Positions 1-9,497 of a stretch of DNA of 64,000 nt are shown here, in pieces; position 1 is the first letter of the stretch; every line of letters begins with the position of its first letter. The DNA is from Onishia taeanensis (GTDB taxonomy: Bacteria; Pseudomonadota; Gammaproteobacteria; Pseudomonadales; Halomonadaceae): positions 1-64,000 of the forward strand of contig NZ_FNCI01000016.1 in assembly GCF_900100755.1 (NCBI RefSeq). The letters are read 5' to 3'. The notes beneath the pieces were generated by a model, which saw nothing but the letters and a program-made list of their open reading frames with translations, made no database searches and was not told the origin of the DNA. A program made the position numbers and the translations under genes.

Positions 1-255
1 CTCCTTTTCCAGGCGACGAGTGCTGCTGGTCTGGTTCAGGTAGGCGTAGATATAGAGCTTGAGCAGGTCGCCCGGGTGGTAGGGTCGCCGGCCGGTGGCC
101 GCGGTGCGCGCCTTGTCGAACCCCATTTCGATGACGTCCAGGGACTCCACGAAGGCATCAATCACCCGCACCGGGTGATTTTCCGGGACATATTCTTCAA
201 TGCTGGGAGGTAGCAGCGAGGTCTGGCTGCGAGGCTGTCCTTGTAGGTGTCGCAT
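1..255 (-). mobile_element. IS1182-type transposase, N-terminal fragment cut by window edge
   Basis: An open frame of 85 codons starts at the ATG at 255-253 and runs to base 1 with no stop, so the gene continues outside the window. The translation contains LLPPSIEEYVPENHPV, followed by TGRRPYHPGDLLKLYIYAYL and TSSTRRLEKE. This is the typical N-terminal block of IS1182-family (DDE) transposases, in which a PxxVxDDH-like region precedes a helix-turn-helix-like segment. Only the amino end is visible, so whether the element is intact cannot be judged. The family assignment rests on motif recall. Confidence 0.8.
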
Positions 256-591
256 ACAAAAATAGCCGTGAACGGGTGAGTTCACGGCTATCTTGCCAGC
301 TTAGGAGGCTGTTTTCACACAGCCTCCTTCTGGGAGGCGTTTTTTTTGCTGATAAGCGCCATCGGGGGCCGGCCTCGTGCGTCCCCAAAACCCGATGAAG
401 CGGCGCTACATGTTTTGGTCAGCGTTGAAATGGCGGCCAGTTTTGCCTTTTTCGGCGCTCCCGGTAAGGGCAAACTGTGGGTAGAATGAGACGAAAATTC
501 GATGATTTAGGCTGTCGTGACTCACACTCTTAGCTGAAACACCTAGTGTGCGAGTGCGTTGCCTCCGACACTTCTGAGGCCCATCGCCGCC
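256..591. other. Gene-poor stretch between transposase and fimV
   Basis: This 336-base gap holds a perfect 12-bp inverted repeat (262-273 with 280-291), a second perfect 10-bp inverted repeat (303-312 with 319-328) and a rho-independent terminator (322-347). The inverted repeats probably belong to the end of the IS1182-type element. The rest (348-591) must contain the fimV promoter. A TAGAAT hexamer at 482-487 could be a -10 box, but no convincing -35 box sits 16-18 bases upstream of it. Confidence 0.5.
322..347 (+). terminator. Rho-independent terminator upstream of fimV
   Basis: GCCTCC (322-327) pairs with GGAGGC (333-338) across a 5-base loop, and a G then eight T residues (340-347) follow. 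Its 5' arm overlaps the 3' arm of another perfect stem (303-312/319-328), so the two hairpins exclude each other. The likely role is to insulate fimV from transcripts coming from the insertion element. Confidence 0.75.
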
Positions 592-3312
592 ATGAACCGC
601 AAGTTTTCTTTGGTCATCTTGTTGACGTCGCTGTCCGCCATGAGCCCCTTGGCTTGGTCGTTGGGCGTGGGTGACGCCAAGGTGGGGTCGGCGCTGGGAG
701 CGCCGCTTGAAGCGACCATTCCGCTGACGGATACGCAGGGTGTATCGGCCCAGAACCTAACGGTCAGTCTGGCCGATGCCGACGGTTACCGGCGTGCTGG
801 GCTCGAGCGAAGCCTGCTGGTCGACGCCCTGACCTTGTCGGTCGTGCCTCAGTCGGGCGGGCTCTCCGTCCGGGTCCAGTCGTCGCGAGCGGTGCGCACG
901 CCTTATCTCGACTTGTTGGTGGACATCGATGGGCCTGACGGCGTCATACAGCGCCAGGTCACGCTGCTCTTCGACCCGCCCGGTTTTGGCTCTCAGTCGG
1001 CCACGCCGGCGCTACCCAGCCCTCAGCAAGCGAGTTCGCCTCAAGCCGAGCCTTTGCAAACCTCAATGGCACCCCGCGAGCGAGACCCGGGCTACGTCGA
1101 GTCCGGCGAAACCCTGTGGAGCGTCGCCGAGCGGCTGCGTCCGGATGCCGATATATCGATATCGCAGATGATGCTGGCGCTGCTGGATGCCAACCCCGAG
1201 GCGTTTCCGGGCGGTAATATCAATCGCCTGCGGGCAGGCTACGTGCTGAATGTGCCAACTCGAGAGCAGATGACCTCACGCTCTACTGAAGAGGCCTGGC
1301 AGCAGGTGCAGGCGCAAAATAGCGCCTTCGCTCGCGGCGAACCGGTCCCGGCGTTCGCCTCATCGACGACCTCTCAACAGGCCCCGGACTCAGCAGACGC
1401 CACGGTCGATAAGGCCGCCGCCAAGCCTGATCGAGGCGACGCCGGGGCCGCATCCGGCCTCGTGCAGGCAGACGCCCCCTCGTCTCAGGCCCCTCAAGCG
1501 TCGGCTGCTGCCTCGCAGGATCAGCCCGCCACGCAGCGCCTGACCCTGCTGACGGATGCCCAGGTTGCGTCCGAGGCAGCGGCTGGCGCATCTGGCGCCA
1601 ACGAGCAGAATCAGCGTCTCGACCGCTTGGAGGCTCAGCTGTCCCTGAGTCAGCAATCCCTTGCCGCCATGCGCGACGAGCGTGATCGTGCTGAGGCTGA
1701 ACTGGCCTCGCTGCGTGAAGATGTCGCCAGCCTACAGGCCAGCCTGTCAGCCCTTGCAGAGCGTCAGGCCTCTAGCGCTACCGAAGACGCAAGCGTCGCC
1801 CAATCCGAAAGTGCTGCTCAAGCCGCTAGTGAGCCGGCAGCGACGGGCCTCGCCGATCGCTACCTGATGCCGCTGTGGACCTCGCTCGGCCAGATGGTCC
1901 GCAGTCTTTCTTTCCAGTTGGCAGGCCTCGGCGTGCTGGTGTTGCTGGCGCTCTGGTGGTTAGTGCGTCGCCGTCGCGGAGCCGACCAGACACGAGCCAC
2001 CGAGCAGGTGTCGGCTTCCGCGGCTTCTTCAGCGGCTGAGTCCCAGAAGGCCAAGAACGGCAGCGCGTCCGAGCGTTTCGTTCCTGATGCGCGAGAGGCC
2101 CTGATGCCCCGAGCCGAGGCCGTCAGTGAGGCGGATATCTTTATCGCCTATGGCCGCTACGAGAAGGCCCAGGCGCTGCTCGAAGAGAGCCTCAACGCCG
2201 AGCCCGGCCGCCATGATTTACGTCTCAAACTGGTCAAGACGCTGGTCGAGCAGGGGTACTGGCAGCAGGCTCATGAACAGGCGGAACACCTAGCCGACGA
2301 TAATGATGCCGCTCGGCAGGCTGAGCTCGAGCGCCTGATGGCCCTTGAGCGGGCCGTGCCAACGCCATCCGCGGGCGAAGCCTCTTCAGGGGGCGGTGAT
2401 GCTGATGGCCCGACACAGTTCTCTGCGGCAGACGATGCCGGGGCATCAACGCCGATTGACCTGGCGCCAATCGAGTCGATGGAGACGTTTCGTCCGCCCA
2501 TCGAGCGTGAGCCGATCGCTTTCGACGGCAAGGGGCGGCATGCGCGGCCGTCCTGGCAGGAAGGCAAGGAGGTGGATTCAGAGCAGATCAGCGAGGCCCT
2601 GAAGGAAGCATCAAGGGACAAAGCTGAGTCGTCTTCAGACACCACTGCCGCGGAGGCGCCTGATGAGCCCCGTGGTATCAGCCTGGGTGAGGAGGCTGAG
2701 GTAGAAGCAGAGACAGGCCGCGACGAAACTGAACGAAGCGTCTCCGAGGAGCCGCCCGGGAAGCAGCCAGACCTCGGCGATAGCGATGAGGCATCGTCTG
2801 AGGACGGCGAGCCGGCCGCGTCGACCAATGATCGTGTGATCGATTATCACCCGCCGAGCCTAGAGGCTGATCCCGCGGTACCTGAGGAGACACTCATGCA
2901 GCCCAGCGTGGAGTTTCCTCAGTCGCAAACGTCTGCTGACCAGTACGCTGTGTCTTTCGGCGATGAAGGAGCGCTTTCCGACGATGAGGATACGCCTGCC
3001 GTGGGCGAGGATGCGGGCAGCAACCTGGCCGAGCTGATGCGACAGGCGGATACGCCTGCTCGGAGGTCGGCGTTTGCTGTCGATGAGCAAGAATTGGACA
3101 TAGAGGAGGTGGCTTTCGAGCCGCTGCATCTGGATAATGGCCAGCCTGCCGATCCCCGGCCGGAAGCTCAGGTGCTGGTCAGCGATGCTGAATCGCTCCT
3201 CGAAAAGGGTGACCATGACCAGGCGCAAGCGCTGCTCGCTCGGGCACTGGAAGAAGGGGACGGCGTGACCCGCGAACAGGCAAGTCGTCTGATCGCCCAG
3301 CACAACCTATGA
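592..3312 (+). CDS. fimV: FimV-family peptidoglycan-binding hub protein
   Basis: FimV is an inner-membrane protein with a periplasmic LysM part and a cytoplasmic TPR part; in Pseudomonas it organises polar type IV pili and twitching. From ATG 592 the protein has 906 residues. It shows a signal-like N-terminus ending near SLGVGDAKVGS, a LysM-like segment (about residues 165-220), an Ala/Gln-rich stretch, a coiled coil (about 345-400), one membrane helix (about 445-465) followed by RRRR, a TPR-like pair (about 520-580), a long acidic linker, and the short C-terminal FimV helix pair ending in ASRLIAQHNL. A TTG at 559 is in frame, but ATG 592 is preferred because TGAGG lies 12 bases upstream and the signal peptide then starts cleanly. 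truA follows directly, as in Pseudomonas. Confidence 0.9.
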   Translation: MNRKFSLVILLTSLSAMSPLAWSLGVGDAKVGSALGAPLEATIPLTDTQGVSAQNLTVSLADADGYRRAGLERSLLVDALTLSVVPQSGGLSVRVQSSRAVRTPYLDLLVDIDGPDGVIQRQVTLLFDPPGFGSQSATPALPSPQQASSPQAEPLQTSMAPRERDPGYVESGETLWSVAERLRPDADISISQMMLALLDANPEAFPGGNINRLRAGYVLNVPTREQMTSRSTEEAWQQVQAQNSAFARGEPVPAFASSTTSQQAPDSADATVDKAAAKPDRGDAGAASGLVQADAPSSQAPQASAAASQDQPATQRLTLLTDAQVASEAAAGASGANEQNQRLDRLEAQLSLSQQSLAAMRDERDRAEAELASLREDVASLQASLSALAERQASSATEDASVAQSESAAQAASEPAATGLADRYLMPLWTSLGQMVRSLSFQLAGLGVLVLLALWWLVRRRRGADQTRATEQVSASAASSAAESQKAKNGSASERFVPDAREALMPRAEAVSEADIFIAYGRYEKAQALLEESLNAEPGRHDLRLKLVKTLVEQGYWQQAHEQAEHLADDNDAARQAELERLMALERAVPTPSAGEASSGGGDADGPTQFSAADDAGASTPIDLAPIESMETFRPPIEREPIAFDGKGRHARPSWQEGKEVDSEQISEALKEASRDKAESSSDTTAAEAPDEPRGISLGEEAEVEAETGRDETERSVSEEPPGKQPDLGDSDEASSEDGEPAASTNDRVIDYHPPSLEADPAVPEETLMQPSVEFPQSQTSADQYAVSFGDEGALSDDEDTPAVGEDAGSNLAELMRQADTPARRSAFAVDEQELDIEEVAFEPLHLDNGQPADPRPEAQVLVSDAESLLEKGDHDQAQALLARALEEGDGVTREQASRLIAQHNL

Positions 3313-3319
3313 TGAGCCG

Positions 3320-4264
3320 ATGCCCCTTTTCGAGTCCCTTGATGAAACGCATCCCCTGACTGGCCGTCTGGCCATGGGGGTCGAGTACGACGGCAGCCAG
3401 TACTGTGGCTGGCAGCGCCTGAAGCACGCCCCCTCGGTGCAGGGGGCGCTCGAAAAAGCGATGGCTCGTGTGGCCAATACAGCCGTCACCGTTCACTGTA
3501 GCGGCCGAACTGACAGTGGCGTTCACGCTACTCGTCAGATCGTGCATTTCGATGCCCCGGCGCCGCGCTCCGAGAAGGCCTGGGTATTTGGCACCAATGC
3601 CAACCTGCCGCGGGATATCGCCGTGCATTGGGTCAAAGCGGTGCCGGGCGATTTTCACGCCCGCTTCCTGGCGCTTGGCCGGCGCTACCGTTATGTCATT
3701 CTCAATCAGCCCAGTCGCCCGGTGCTGGAACGCGCTAATGCCACTTGGTGTCGTGATCCCCTGGATGTACCCGCCATGCATGAGGCGGCCCAGGCACTGG
3801 TGGGTGAAAATGATTTCTCGAGCTTCCGCGCCGCGGGCTGCCAGTCCAAGACCACCCAGCGCCATCTGCATTTCATCGAGGTGCATCGACATGGGGCGCT
3901 GGTGGTGGTCGATGTCCAGGCCAACGCCTTCCTGCACCACATGATTCGCAACATCGTCGGTGCTCTGATCGCCGTCGGTCGCGGCGAGCAGGGGCGGGAC
4001 TATCTGGCGCGGCTGCTAGCGCTAAGGGATCGTACCCAGGGTAGCGCTACGGCGCCGGGGTGTGGCCTGCACTTCGTCGACGCGATCTACGATGATGTCT
4101 ATGAGCTGCCCCGGGAGCCGCTGGGGCCAAACTTGCTGGCGTTCCTGGGTGAGTGGACCGGTGAGAGAGAGCTGCCGGACTGTCCGCTGGTCGATTTTCG
4201 TCGTTCCCGACCGACCCATGCCTCGGTGCCGCCGGGCTTCATCGAAGCCGGCAAACCAAGCTAG
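3320..4264 (+). CDS. truA: tRNA pseudouridine(38-40) synthase
   Basis: TruA isomerises uridines 38, 39 and 40 in the anticodon arm of tRNAs. The 314-residue protein carries the family signature SGRTDSGVHA with the catalytic aspartate at D65, the N-terminal block VEYDGSQYCGWQ, and the C-terminal FLHHMIRNIVGALIAVGRG. The N-terminus is about 17 residues longer than in short family members, and the tail beyond RRSRPTH is also slightly extended. It starts 7 bases after fimV, which suggests cotranscription. Confidence 0.95.
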   Translation: MPLFESLDETHPLTGRLAMGVEYDGSQYCGWQRLKHAPSVQGALEKAMARVANTAVTVHCSGRTDSGVHATRQIVHFDAPAPRSEKAWVFGTNANLPRDIAVHWVKAVPGDFHARFLALGRRYRYVILNQPSRPVLERANATWCRDPLDVPAMHEAAQALVGENDFSSFRAAGCQSKTTQRHLHFIEVHRHGALVVVDVQANAFLHHMIRNIVGALIAVGRGEQGRDYLARLLALRDRTQGSATAPGCGLHFVDAIYDDVYELPREPLGPNLLAFLGEWTGERELPDCPLVDFRRSRPTHASVPPGFIEAGKPS

Positions 4265-4355
4265 CGAATCAGGCAACCCTGAGTGGGTTGCACTGCCCTT
4301 GATTGAGCCCCACTAATAGGGACTCGAAGCCGACGACCGCAACGAGAGGCCGGTC

Positions 4356-4988
4356 ATGCAGCGCACCCGTGTAAAAATTTGTGGTCTGACCCGAGAGGAA
4401 GACATCGATGCCGCCGTTGCGGCCGGTGCCGATGCGCTGGGGTTCGTGCTCTGGCCGGGCAGCAAGCGTGCCATCGATCTTGCGCGGTTGGCCGAGCTGA
4501 GTGCGCGGGTGCCGGCCTTCGTGACGCGGGTTGGGCTCATCGTCGATCAGGACGCGGCCTTTGTCGAAGCGGCCTGTAAGCATCTCGATCTGCTGCAGTT
4601 CCACGGCGATGAGACGCCCGGTGTCTGCGAGAGTTTTTCTCGGCCCTATATCAAGGCGCTGCGCATGCGCGAAGGGGTCGACCTGGAAGCCGCCGCGAGC
4701 GCTTATGGCAATGCCCGAGCACTGCTGCTAGATGCCTATAAACCCGGGGTTCCCGGCGGGACTGGCGAGACTTTCGACTGGTCCCGAATCCCCGCAAACC
4801 TGGCAAAACCTGTTATTCTGGCGGGAGGTTTGCACGCGATGAATGTTCAGCAGGCGATCCGTGCAGTTGGTCCCTTTGCCGTGGATGTTTCCGGCGGCGT
4901 CGAGGCGGCGCCCGGCATCAAAGCGGCGGCCAAGATCGACGACTTTTTGCGCCAAGTCCTTACGACCTACCCATCCAAGTTCCAGTGA
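4356..4988 (+). CDS. trpF: Phosphoribosylanthranilate isomerase
   Basis: TrpF catalyses the Amadori rearrangement of phosphoribosylanthranilate in tryptophan synthesis. The 210-residue TIM-barrel protein shows VKICGLT with the catalytic cysteine C9, GFVLWPGSKR, and LLLDAYKPGVPGGTGETFDW with the catalytic aspartate D126. The phosphate-binding segments GGLHAMN and VDVSGGVE are also present. It is a stand-alone enzyme, not fused to TrpC. It lies 91 bases after truA, and trpB follows almost at once, so trpFBA form a unit split from the rest of the trp genes. Confidence 0.96.
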   Translation: MQRTRVKICGLTREEDIDAAVAAGADALGFVLWPGSKRAIDLARLAELSARVPAFVTRVGLIVDQDAAFVEAACKHLDLLQFHGDETPGVCESFSRPYIKALRMREGVDLEAAASAYGNARALLLDAYKPGVPGGTGETFDWSRIPANLAKPVILAGGLHAMNVQQAIRAVGPFAVDVSGGVEAAPGIKAAAKIDDFLRQVLTTYPSKFQ

Positions 4989-5006
4989 CCCTGTGAGGTG
5001 CCTTTC

Positions 5007-6221
5007 GTGACCAAGTTCAGCGACCTGACCCGCATGCCGGATGCGCGAGGCCATTTTGGTCCCTACGGCGGCCGGTTCGTCTCGGAAACGTTGAGCTTCG
5101 CCCTGGAGGAGTTAGAAGAGACCTACATGGCTCTTCGCGATGATCCAGACTTCCAGGCCGAATTCGACCATGATCTGGCCCACTACGTGGGCCGTCCTTC
5201 TCCGCTTTACCACGCCGAGCGCTGGTCGAGGGAGCTGGGCGGTGCGCAGATCTGGCTGAAGCGCGAGGATCTGAACCACACCGGCGCTCATAAGGTGAAC
5301 AACACCATCGGCCAGGCCCTGTTGGCCAAGAAGAGCGGTAAGCCGCGGGTCATCGCCGAGACCGGTGCCGGTCAGCACGGCGTGGCGACGGCCACTGTGG
5401 CGGCCCGCCTGGGCCTCGAATGCGCCATCTACATGGGTGCCGAGGACGTCGAGCGCCAGAAGCTCAACGTCTATCGTATGCAACTGCTGGGCGCCACCGT
5501 CATTCCGGTCGAGTCCGGTTCGCGCACTCTCAAGGATGCCATGAACGAGGCGCTGCGCGACTGGGTGACCAACGTCGACACCACTTTCTATATCATCGGC
5601 ACCGTCGCCGGCCCTCATCCCTACCCGATGCTGGTGCGTGACTTCAATGCCGTGGCCGGCCGCGAGGCGCGCGAGCAGTCGCTCAAGCAAATCGGCCGCC
5701 TGCCGGATGCGTTGATCGCCTGTGTCGGCGGCGGCTCCAATGCCTTGGGGCTCTTCTATCCCTTCGTCGAGGACGAAGGCGTTGCCATGTACGGCGTCGA
5801 GGCCGGCGGCGACGGCGTCGAGACCGGTCGCCACGCGGCGCCGCTGACCGGCAATGCGCCGCGGGGCGTGCTGCACGGCAACCGTACCTACCTGATGTCC
5901 GACGAGGGCGGCCAGGTGTCCGATACCCACTCCATTTCGGCGGGCCTCGATTACCCGGGGGTCGGGCCGGAGCATGCGCTGTGGAAAGATGTCGGCCGCG
6001 TCAGCTATGTGGCCGCCAATGACAAGGAGGTGCTCGAGGCGTTCCGCGAGCTCACTCATGTCGAGGGCATCATGCCCGCCCTCGAGTCGGCCCACGCGCT
6101 GGCCTATGCCAAGGTACTGGCTCCGACCATGCGGCCTGACCAGCACATCGTCGTCAATCTCTCCGGGCGCGGTGACAAGGATATCCTCACCGTCGCCAAA
6201 CTTGACGGCATCGAGATTTAA
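5007..6221 (+). CDS. trpB: Tryptophan synthase beta chain
   Basis: TrpB joins indole and serine with pyridoxal phosphate in the alpha2beta2 complex with TrpA. The sequence shows [12 protein letters not shown], the PLP lysine in HTGAHKVNN (K96 counted from GTG 5007), and the cofactor phosphate loop GGGSNA. Two in-frame GTG codons compete as start. GTG 4998 overlaps the Shine-Dalgarno-like TGAGG, whereas GTG 5007 sits 8 bases after it, so 5007 is preferred and gives 404 residues. Family members of about 400 residues agree. It forms an operon with trpF and trpA. Confidence 0.95.
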   Translation: MTKFSDLTRMPDARGHFGPYGGRFVSETLSFALEELEETYMALRDDPDFQAEFDHDLAHYVGRPSPLYHAERWSRELGGAQIWLKREDLNHTGAHKVNNTIGQALLAKKSGKPRVIAETGAGQHGVATATVAARLGLECAIYMGAEDVERQKLNVYRMQLLGATVIPVESGSRTLKDAMNEALRDWVTNVDTTFYIIGTVAGPHPYPMLVRDFNAVAGREAREQSLKQIGRLPDALIACVGGGSNALGLFYPFVEDEGVAMYGVEAGGDGVETGRHAAPLTGNAPRGVLHGNRTYLMSDEGGQVSDTHSISAGLDYPGVGPEHALWKDVGRVSYVAANDKEVLEAFRELTHVEGIMPALESAHALAYAKVLAPTMRPDQHIVVNLSGRGDKDILTVAKLDGIEI

Positions 6222-6247
6222 TCGTGGATCGCGACCAGGACAAGGGT

Positions 6248-7051
6248 ATGAATCGAATCGACCAACGCTTCGCCACGCTCAAGGCGCAGGGCCGCACGGC
6301 CCTGATTCCCTACCTCACCGCCGGCGACCCCGCCCCCGAGTACACCGTAGGCTTCATGCATGCGCTGGTCGAAGCCGGCGCCGATATCATCGAACTGGGG
6401 GTGCCGTTTTCCGACCCGATGGCCGATGGCCCGGTGATCCAGAAGGCTTGCGAACGGGCGCTCAAGCACGGCACCCGTCTGACGCATCTGTTCGCTATGG
6501 TCCGTGAATTCCGCGAACAGGATACCGAGACTCCGGTCGTGCTGATGGGCTATCTGAATCCCATTGAGCGCATGGGTTACGAGGCCTTCGCCGACCAGGC
6601 TCAGGCGGCCGGCGTCGATGGCGTACTGACCGTCGACATGCCGCCCGAAGAGGCCGACGAATTTGGCCCGGTGCTCAAGGCGCGTGGTCTGCAGTCGATC
6701 TTCCTAGTGGCCCCTACCACCTCGGATGCTCGCGCCGGTACAATCAGCGCCCATGGCGAAGGCTATTTGTATTATGTCTCGCTCAAGGGCGTGACGGGTG
6801 CTGCGACGCTGAACGTCGACGAAATCGACGCCCATCTGGCGCCGCTGCGCAAGCTCTCCGACCTGCCGCTGTGCGTCGGCTTCGGTATTCGCGATGGCGC
6901 CACGGCGGCGGCCGTAGGCAAGGTCGCCGAAGGTGTCATCGTCGGTAGCGTGCTGGTGGGACAGATCGCCGCCTGCGTCGACGACCCGGCGGCCATTGCG
7001 CCCCGTCTCAAGGATATTCTGGGCGAGATGCGTCAGGCGTTGGACGCCTGA
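6248..7051 (+). CDS. trpA: Tryptophan synthase alpha chain
   Basis: TrpA cleaves indole-3-glycerol phosphate and channels indole to TrpB. From ATG 6248 the protein has 267 residues, with the catalytic E49 in ELGVPFSD and D60 in MADGPVIQ, matching the E. coli numbering. The C-terminal phosphate-binding part VGFGIRD and VIVGSVLV is intact. An upstream in-frame GTG (6224) exists, but ATG 6248 has AGGA 9 bases upstream and yields the usual N-terminus MNRIDQRF. It lies 26 bases after trpB. Confidence 0.95.
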   Translation: MNRIDQRFATLKAQGRTALIPYLTAGDPAPEYTVGFMHALVEAGADIIELGVPFSDPMADGPVIQKACERALKHGTRLTHLFAMVREFREQDTETPVVLMGYLNPIERMGYEAFADQAQAAGVDGVLTVDMPPEEADEFGPVLKARGLQSIFLVAPTTSDARAGTISAHGEGYLYYVSLKGVTGAATLNVDEIDAHLAPLRKLSDLPLCVGFGIRDGATAAAVGKVAEGVIVGSVLVGQIAACVDDPAAIAPRLKDILGEMRQALDA

Positions 7052-7136
7052 CGCCAGTGAGCGCGCGACGCGCTACGATATTTGAATCAACATCGGCCCG
7101 GTCGCGCCGGGCCCCGCATGATGGAAACCTTCTGAT

Positions 7137-8087
7137 ATGAGCTGGCTAGATAAGATCGTGCCCTCCATGGGGCGCATTCAGCGCAAGGACCGTCGCACCA
7201 GCGTGCCTGACGGCCTGTGGCGCAAGTGCCCCAAGTGCGAAGGGGTGTTGTATCTCCCCGAGCTGGAAAAACACCAGAGCGTTTGTCCCAAGTGCGACCA
7301 TCACCTGCGCTTGACCGCGCGCAAGCGTCTCGACTGGTTTCTTGATCAGGACAATCGAGAAGAGATCGCTGAAGATCTGCAGCCAGTGGATCGTCTCAAG
7401 TTCCGCGATTCGAAGAAGTACAAGGATCGCCTTGGCGCGGCCCAGAAGAATACTGCCGAGAACGATGCCCTGATCGCCATGCGCGGCACCCTGGATGATA
7501 TTCCGCTGGTGGCCGTGGCCTTCGAGTTCAGCTTCATGGGCGGCTCCATGGGGGCGGTGGTTGGCGAGAAATTCGTTCAGGCCGCGACGCGCTCTCTCGA
7601 GGAGGGCATTCCGCTGGTATGCTTCGCCGCATCGGGTGGCGCTCGCATGCAGGAAGCGCTGTTCTCGCTGATGCAGATGGCCAAGACGTCGGCGGCACTC
7701 GAGAAGCTCAAGCAGGCCGGTATCCCCTATATTTCGGTGCTCACCGATCCGGTCTACGGCGGCGTTTCCGCTTCGCTGGCGATGCTTGGCGACCTCAATG
7801 TCGCCGAACCTAATGCCCTGATCGGTTTCGCCGGTCCGCGCGTGATCGAGCAGACGGTTCGCGAAAAGCTGCCGGAAGGTTTTCAGCGCAGCGAGTTCCT
7901 GCTGGAACATGGCACCGTCGACATGATCGTGCACCGCCAGGAAATGCGCAGCCGTCTGGGTGGCGTGCTTCGCAAGCTGACGCATCAGCCGGCTTTCGGC
8001 CAGTTGGAAAATGACGAGCCGGATCTGGTCGACGAGGCCCAGCGCGAAGCTGAGCCCGAAGCCGAAGATATTAACCGCGAGGCCTGA
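7137..8087 (+). CDS. accD: Acetyl-CoA carboxylase, carboxyltransferase beta subunit
   Basis: AccD forms with AccA the carboxyltransferase that makes malonyl-CoA for fatty acid synthesis. The 316-residue protein has the four-cysteine zinc ribbon (C31, C34, C50, C53) near the N-terminus and the crotonase-fold part with [13 protein letters not shown] and [12 protein letters not shown]. The acidic tail after residue 285 is variable in the family. The accD-folC order downstream of trp genes is shared with Pseudomonas, where only trpF precedes it. Confidence 0.96.
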   Translation: MSWLDKIVPSMGRIQRKDRRTSVPDGLWRKCPKCEGVLYLPELEKHQSVCPKCDHHLRLTARKRLDWFLDQDNREEIAEDLQPVDRLKFRDSKKYKDRLGAAQKNTAENDALIAMRGTLDDIPLVAVAFEFSFMGGSMGAVVGEKFVQAATRSLEEGIPLVCFAASGGARMQEALFSLMQMAKTSAALEKLKQAGIPYISVLTDPVYGGVSASLAMLGDLNVAEPNALIGFAGPRVIEQTVREKLPEGFQRSEFLLEHGTVDMIVHRQEMRSRLGGVLRKLTHQPAFGQLENDEPDLVDEAQREAEPEAEDINREA

Positions 8088-8098
8088 CACCAGCCGAC

Positions 8099-9454
8099 AT
8101 GAGCGCAGTTCAACCGCCATCTTCGCGGGTCAGTGACCGCCAGCCCTCGACGCTCGAGGGCTGGCTCGAGCGCCTCGAGCAGCAGCATCCGGTCAGTATC
8201 GACCTTGGCCTCGAACGCGTGGCCAAGGTCGCTGCGCGTCTGGGGCTATCCAAAGCCGGCTCGCTGAATCCTGTACCCGCCCGTATCGCAACCAAGGTGA
8301 TCACCGTCGCCGGCACTAACGGCAAGGGGTCGACGGCCGCCATGCTCGATGCCCTGGCTCGTGCCCACGGGCTGAGCACCGCTACCTACACTTCGCCTCA
8401 TTTGCTGCGCTACAACGAGCGTCTGCGCTTCGATGGTGAAGAGGCCAGCGATGCCATCCTGATCGAGGGCTTCGCCCGCGTCGAGGCGGCGCGTCTCGAG
8501 GATGAACCGGTCAGCCTGACCTACTTCGAGGCCGGCACTCTGGCTGGGCTCTGGTCGATTGCTCAGCGCCAGCCGGATATCGCCATCCTGGAAGTGGGGC
8601 TGGGCGGCCGGCTGGATGCCGTTAACGTCATCGATGCCGATGTCGGGGTGGTCACCACCGTCGCCCAGGATCATGCCGCCTTTCTGGGCACCGATCTCGA
8701 GGGCATCGGTCGCGAGAAGGCCGGTATTCTGCGGGCCGGGCGCCCGGCCGTGCTGGGCAGTGCATCGTTACCGGAAAGCGTTCATGACACGGCGGCCCGA
8801 CTGGGAGCGCAGGTGCATTGCCTGGCGCAAGATTTCACCCAGAGTGCTGACACCGATGGCTGGTGCTGGCAGGGCCACGACGCCGAGGGCGAAAGCCTGG
8901 CCCTCACGACGTTGCCCGATCCCGGCTTGCCGCTGGATAATGCCGCTTCTGCGCTACAGGCGCTGGCATTGGCGGGCGTGACCCTCGAGGCCGAGGCCTG
9001 TAAGAGGGCTCTCCGTGAGGTGGTGCTCGCCGGGCGTATGCAGTGGCGAGGCAACTGGTGTCTGGACGTAGGGCATAACCCGCACGCCGCCGCCTATCTG
9101 GCCGAACGCCTGTCCCAGCGGCCCTGTGCCGGGCGCCGTGTCGCGCTGCTGGGGATGCTCGCAGACAAGGACGCCGAAGGTGTGGTGACGGCCTTGGACC
9201 AGGCCGTTGATGCCTGGGTGCCGGCCAGCCTTGGCGGCGACCGGGCCCGGCCGGCAGGCGATCTTGCCGAGCTGATTCGTTCTTTGGGCGGTGAAGTGCT
9301 CTCGCTTGCCGACTCGCCGGCCGCTGGGGCCGCTTGGCTCGAAGCGCACCTCGAGGCGGCGGATCAGGTGCTGGTCTGTGGATCCTTCTTTACCGTGGCG
9401 GAAGTGCTGGCGCGCTGGGAATCGTCAGCGGACGATCCTTCGCCGCAGGCGTAG
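8099..9454 (+). CDS. folC: Bifunctional dihydrofolate synthase / folylpolyglutamate synthase
   Basis: FolC makes dihydrofolate from dihydropteroate and glutamate and then adds further glutamates. The 451-residue Mur-ligase-type protein has the ATP loop AGTNGKGST (about residues 71-79), TSPHLLRYNERLR, and EVGLGGRLDAVNVIDAD. The domain linking to the C-terminal ligase part contains DVGHNPHAA. It begins 12 bases after accD and precedes a SPOR protein, as in Pseudomonas. Confidence 0.95.
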   Translation: MSAVQPPSSRVSDRQPSTLEGWLERLEQQHPVSIDLGLERVAKVAARLGLSKAGSLNPVPARIATKVITVAGTNGKGSTAAMLDALARAHGLSTATYTSPHLLRYNERLRFDGEEASDAILIEGFARVEAARLEDEPVSLTYFEAGTLAGLWSIAQRQPDIAILEVGLGGRLDAVNVIDADVGVVTTVAQDHAAFLGTDLEGIGREKAGILRAGRPAVLGSASLPESVHDTAARLGAQVHCLAQDFTQSADTDGWCWQGHDAEGESLALTTLPDPGLPLDNAASALQALALAGVTLEAEACKRALREVVLAGRMQWRGNWCLDVGHNPHAAAYLAERLSQRPCAGRRVALLGMLADKDAEGVVTALDQAVDAWVPASLGGDRARPAGDLAELIRSLGGEVLSLADSPAAGAAWLEAHLEAADQVLVCGSFFTVAEVLARWESSADDPSPQA

Positions 9455-9497
9455 CAGAATAAGTGGCGCGCCAGGAAGGCGAGCCGGGGAGGGGTGA

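Noticed and set aside
5112-6146. Antisense open frame of 344 codons opposite trpB
   Set aside because: Shadow of the trpB reading frame, with His/Gly/Arg-rich composition and no domain.
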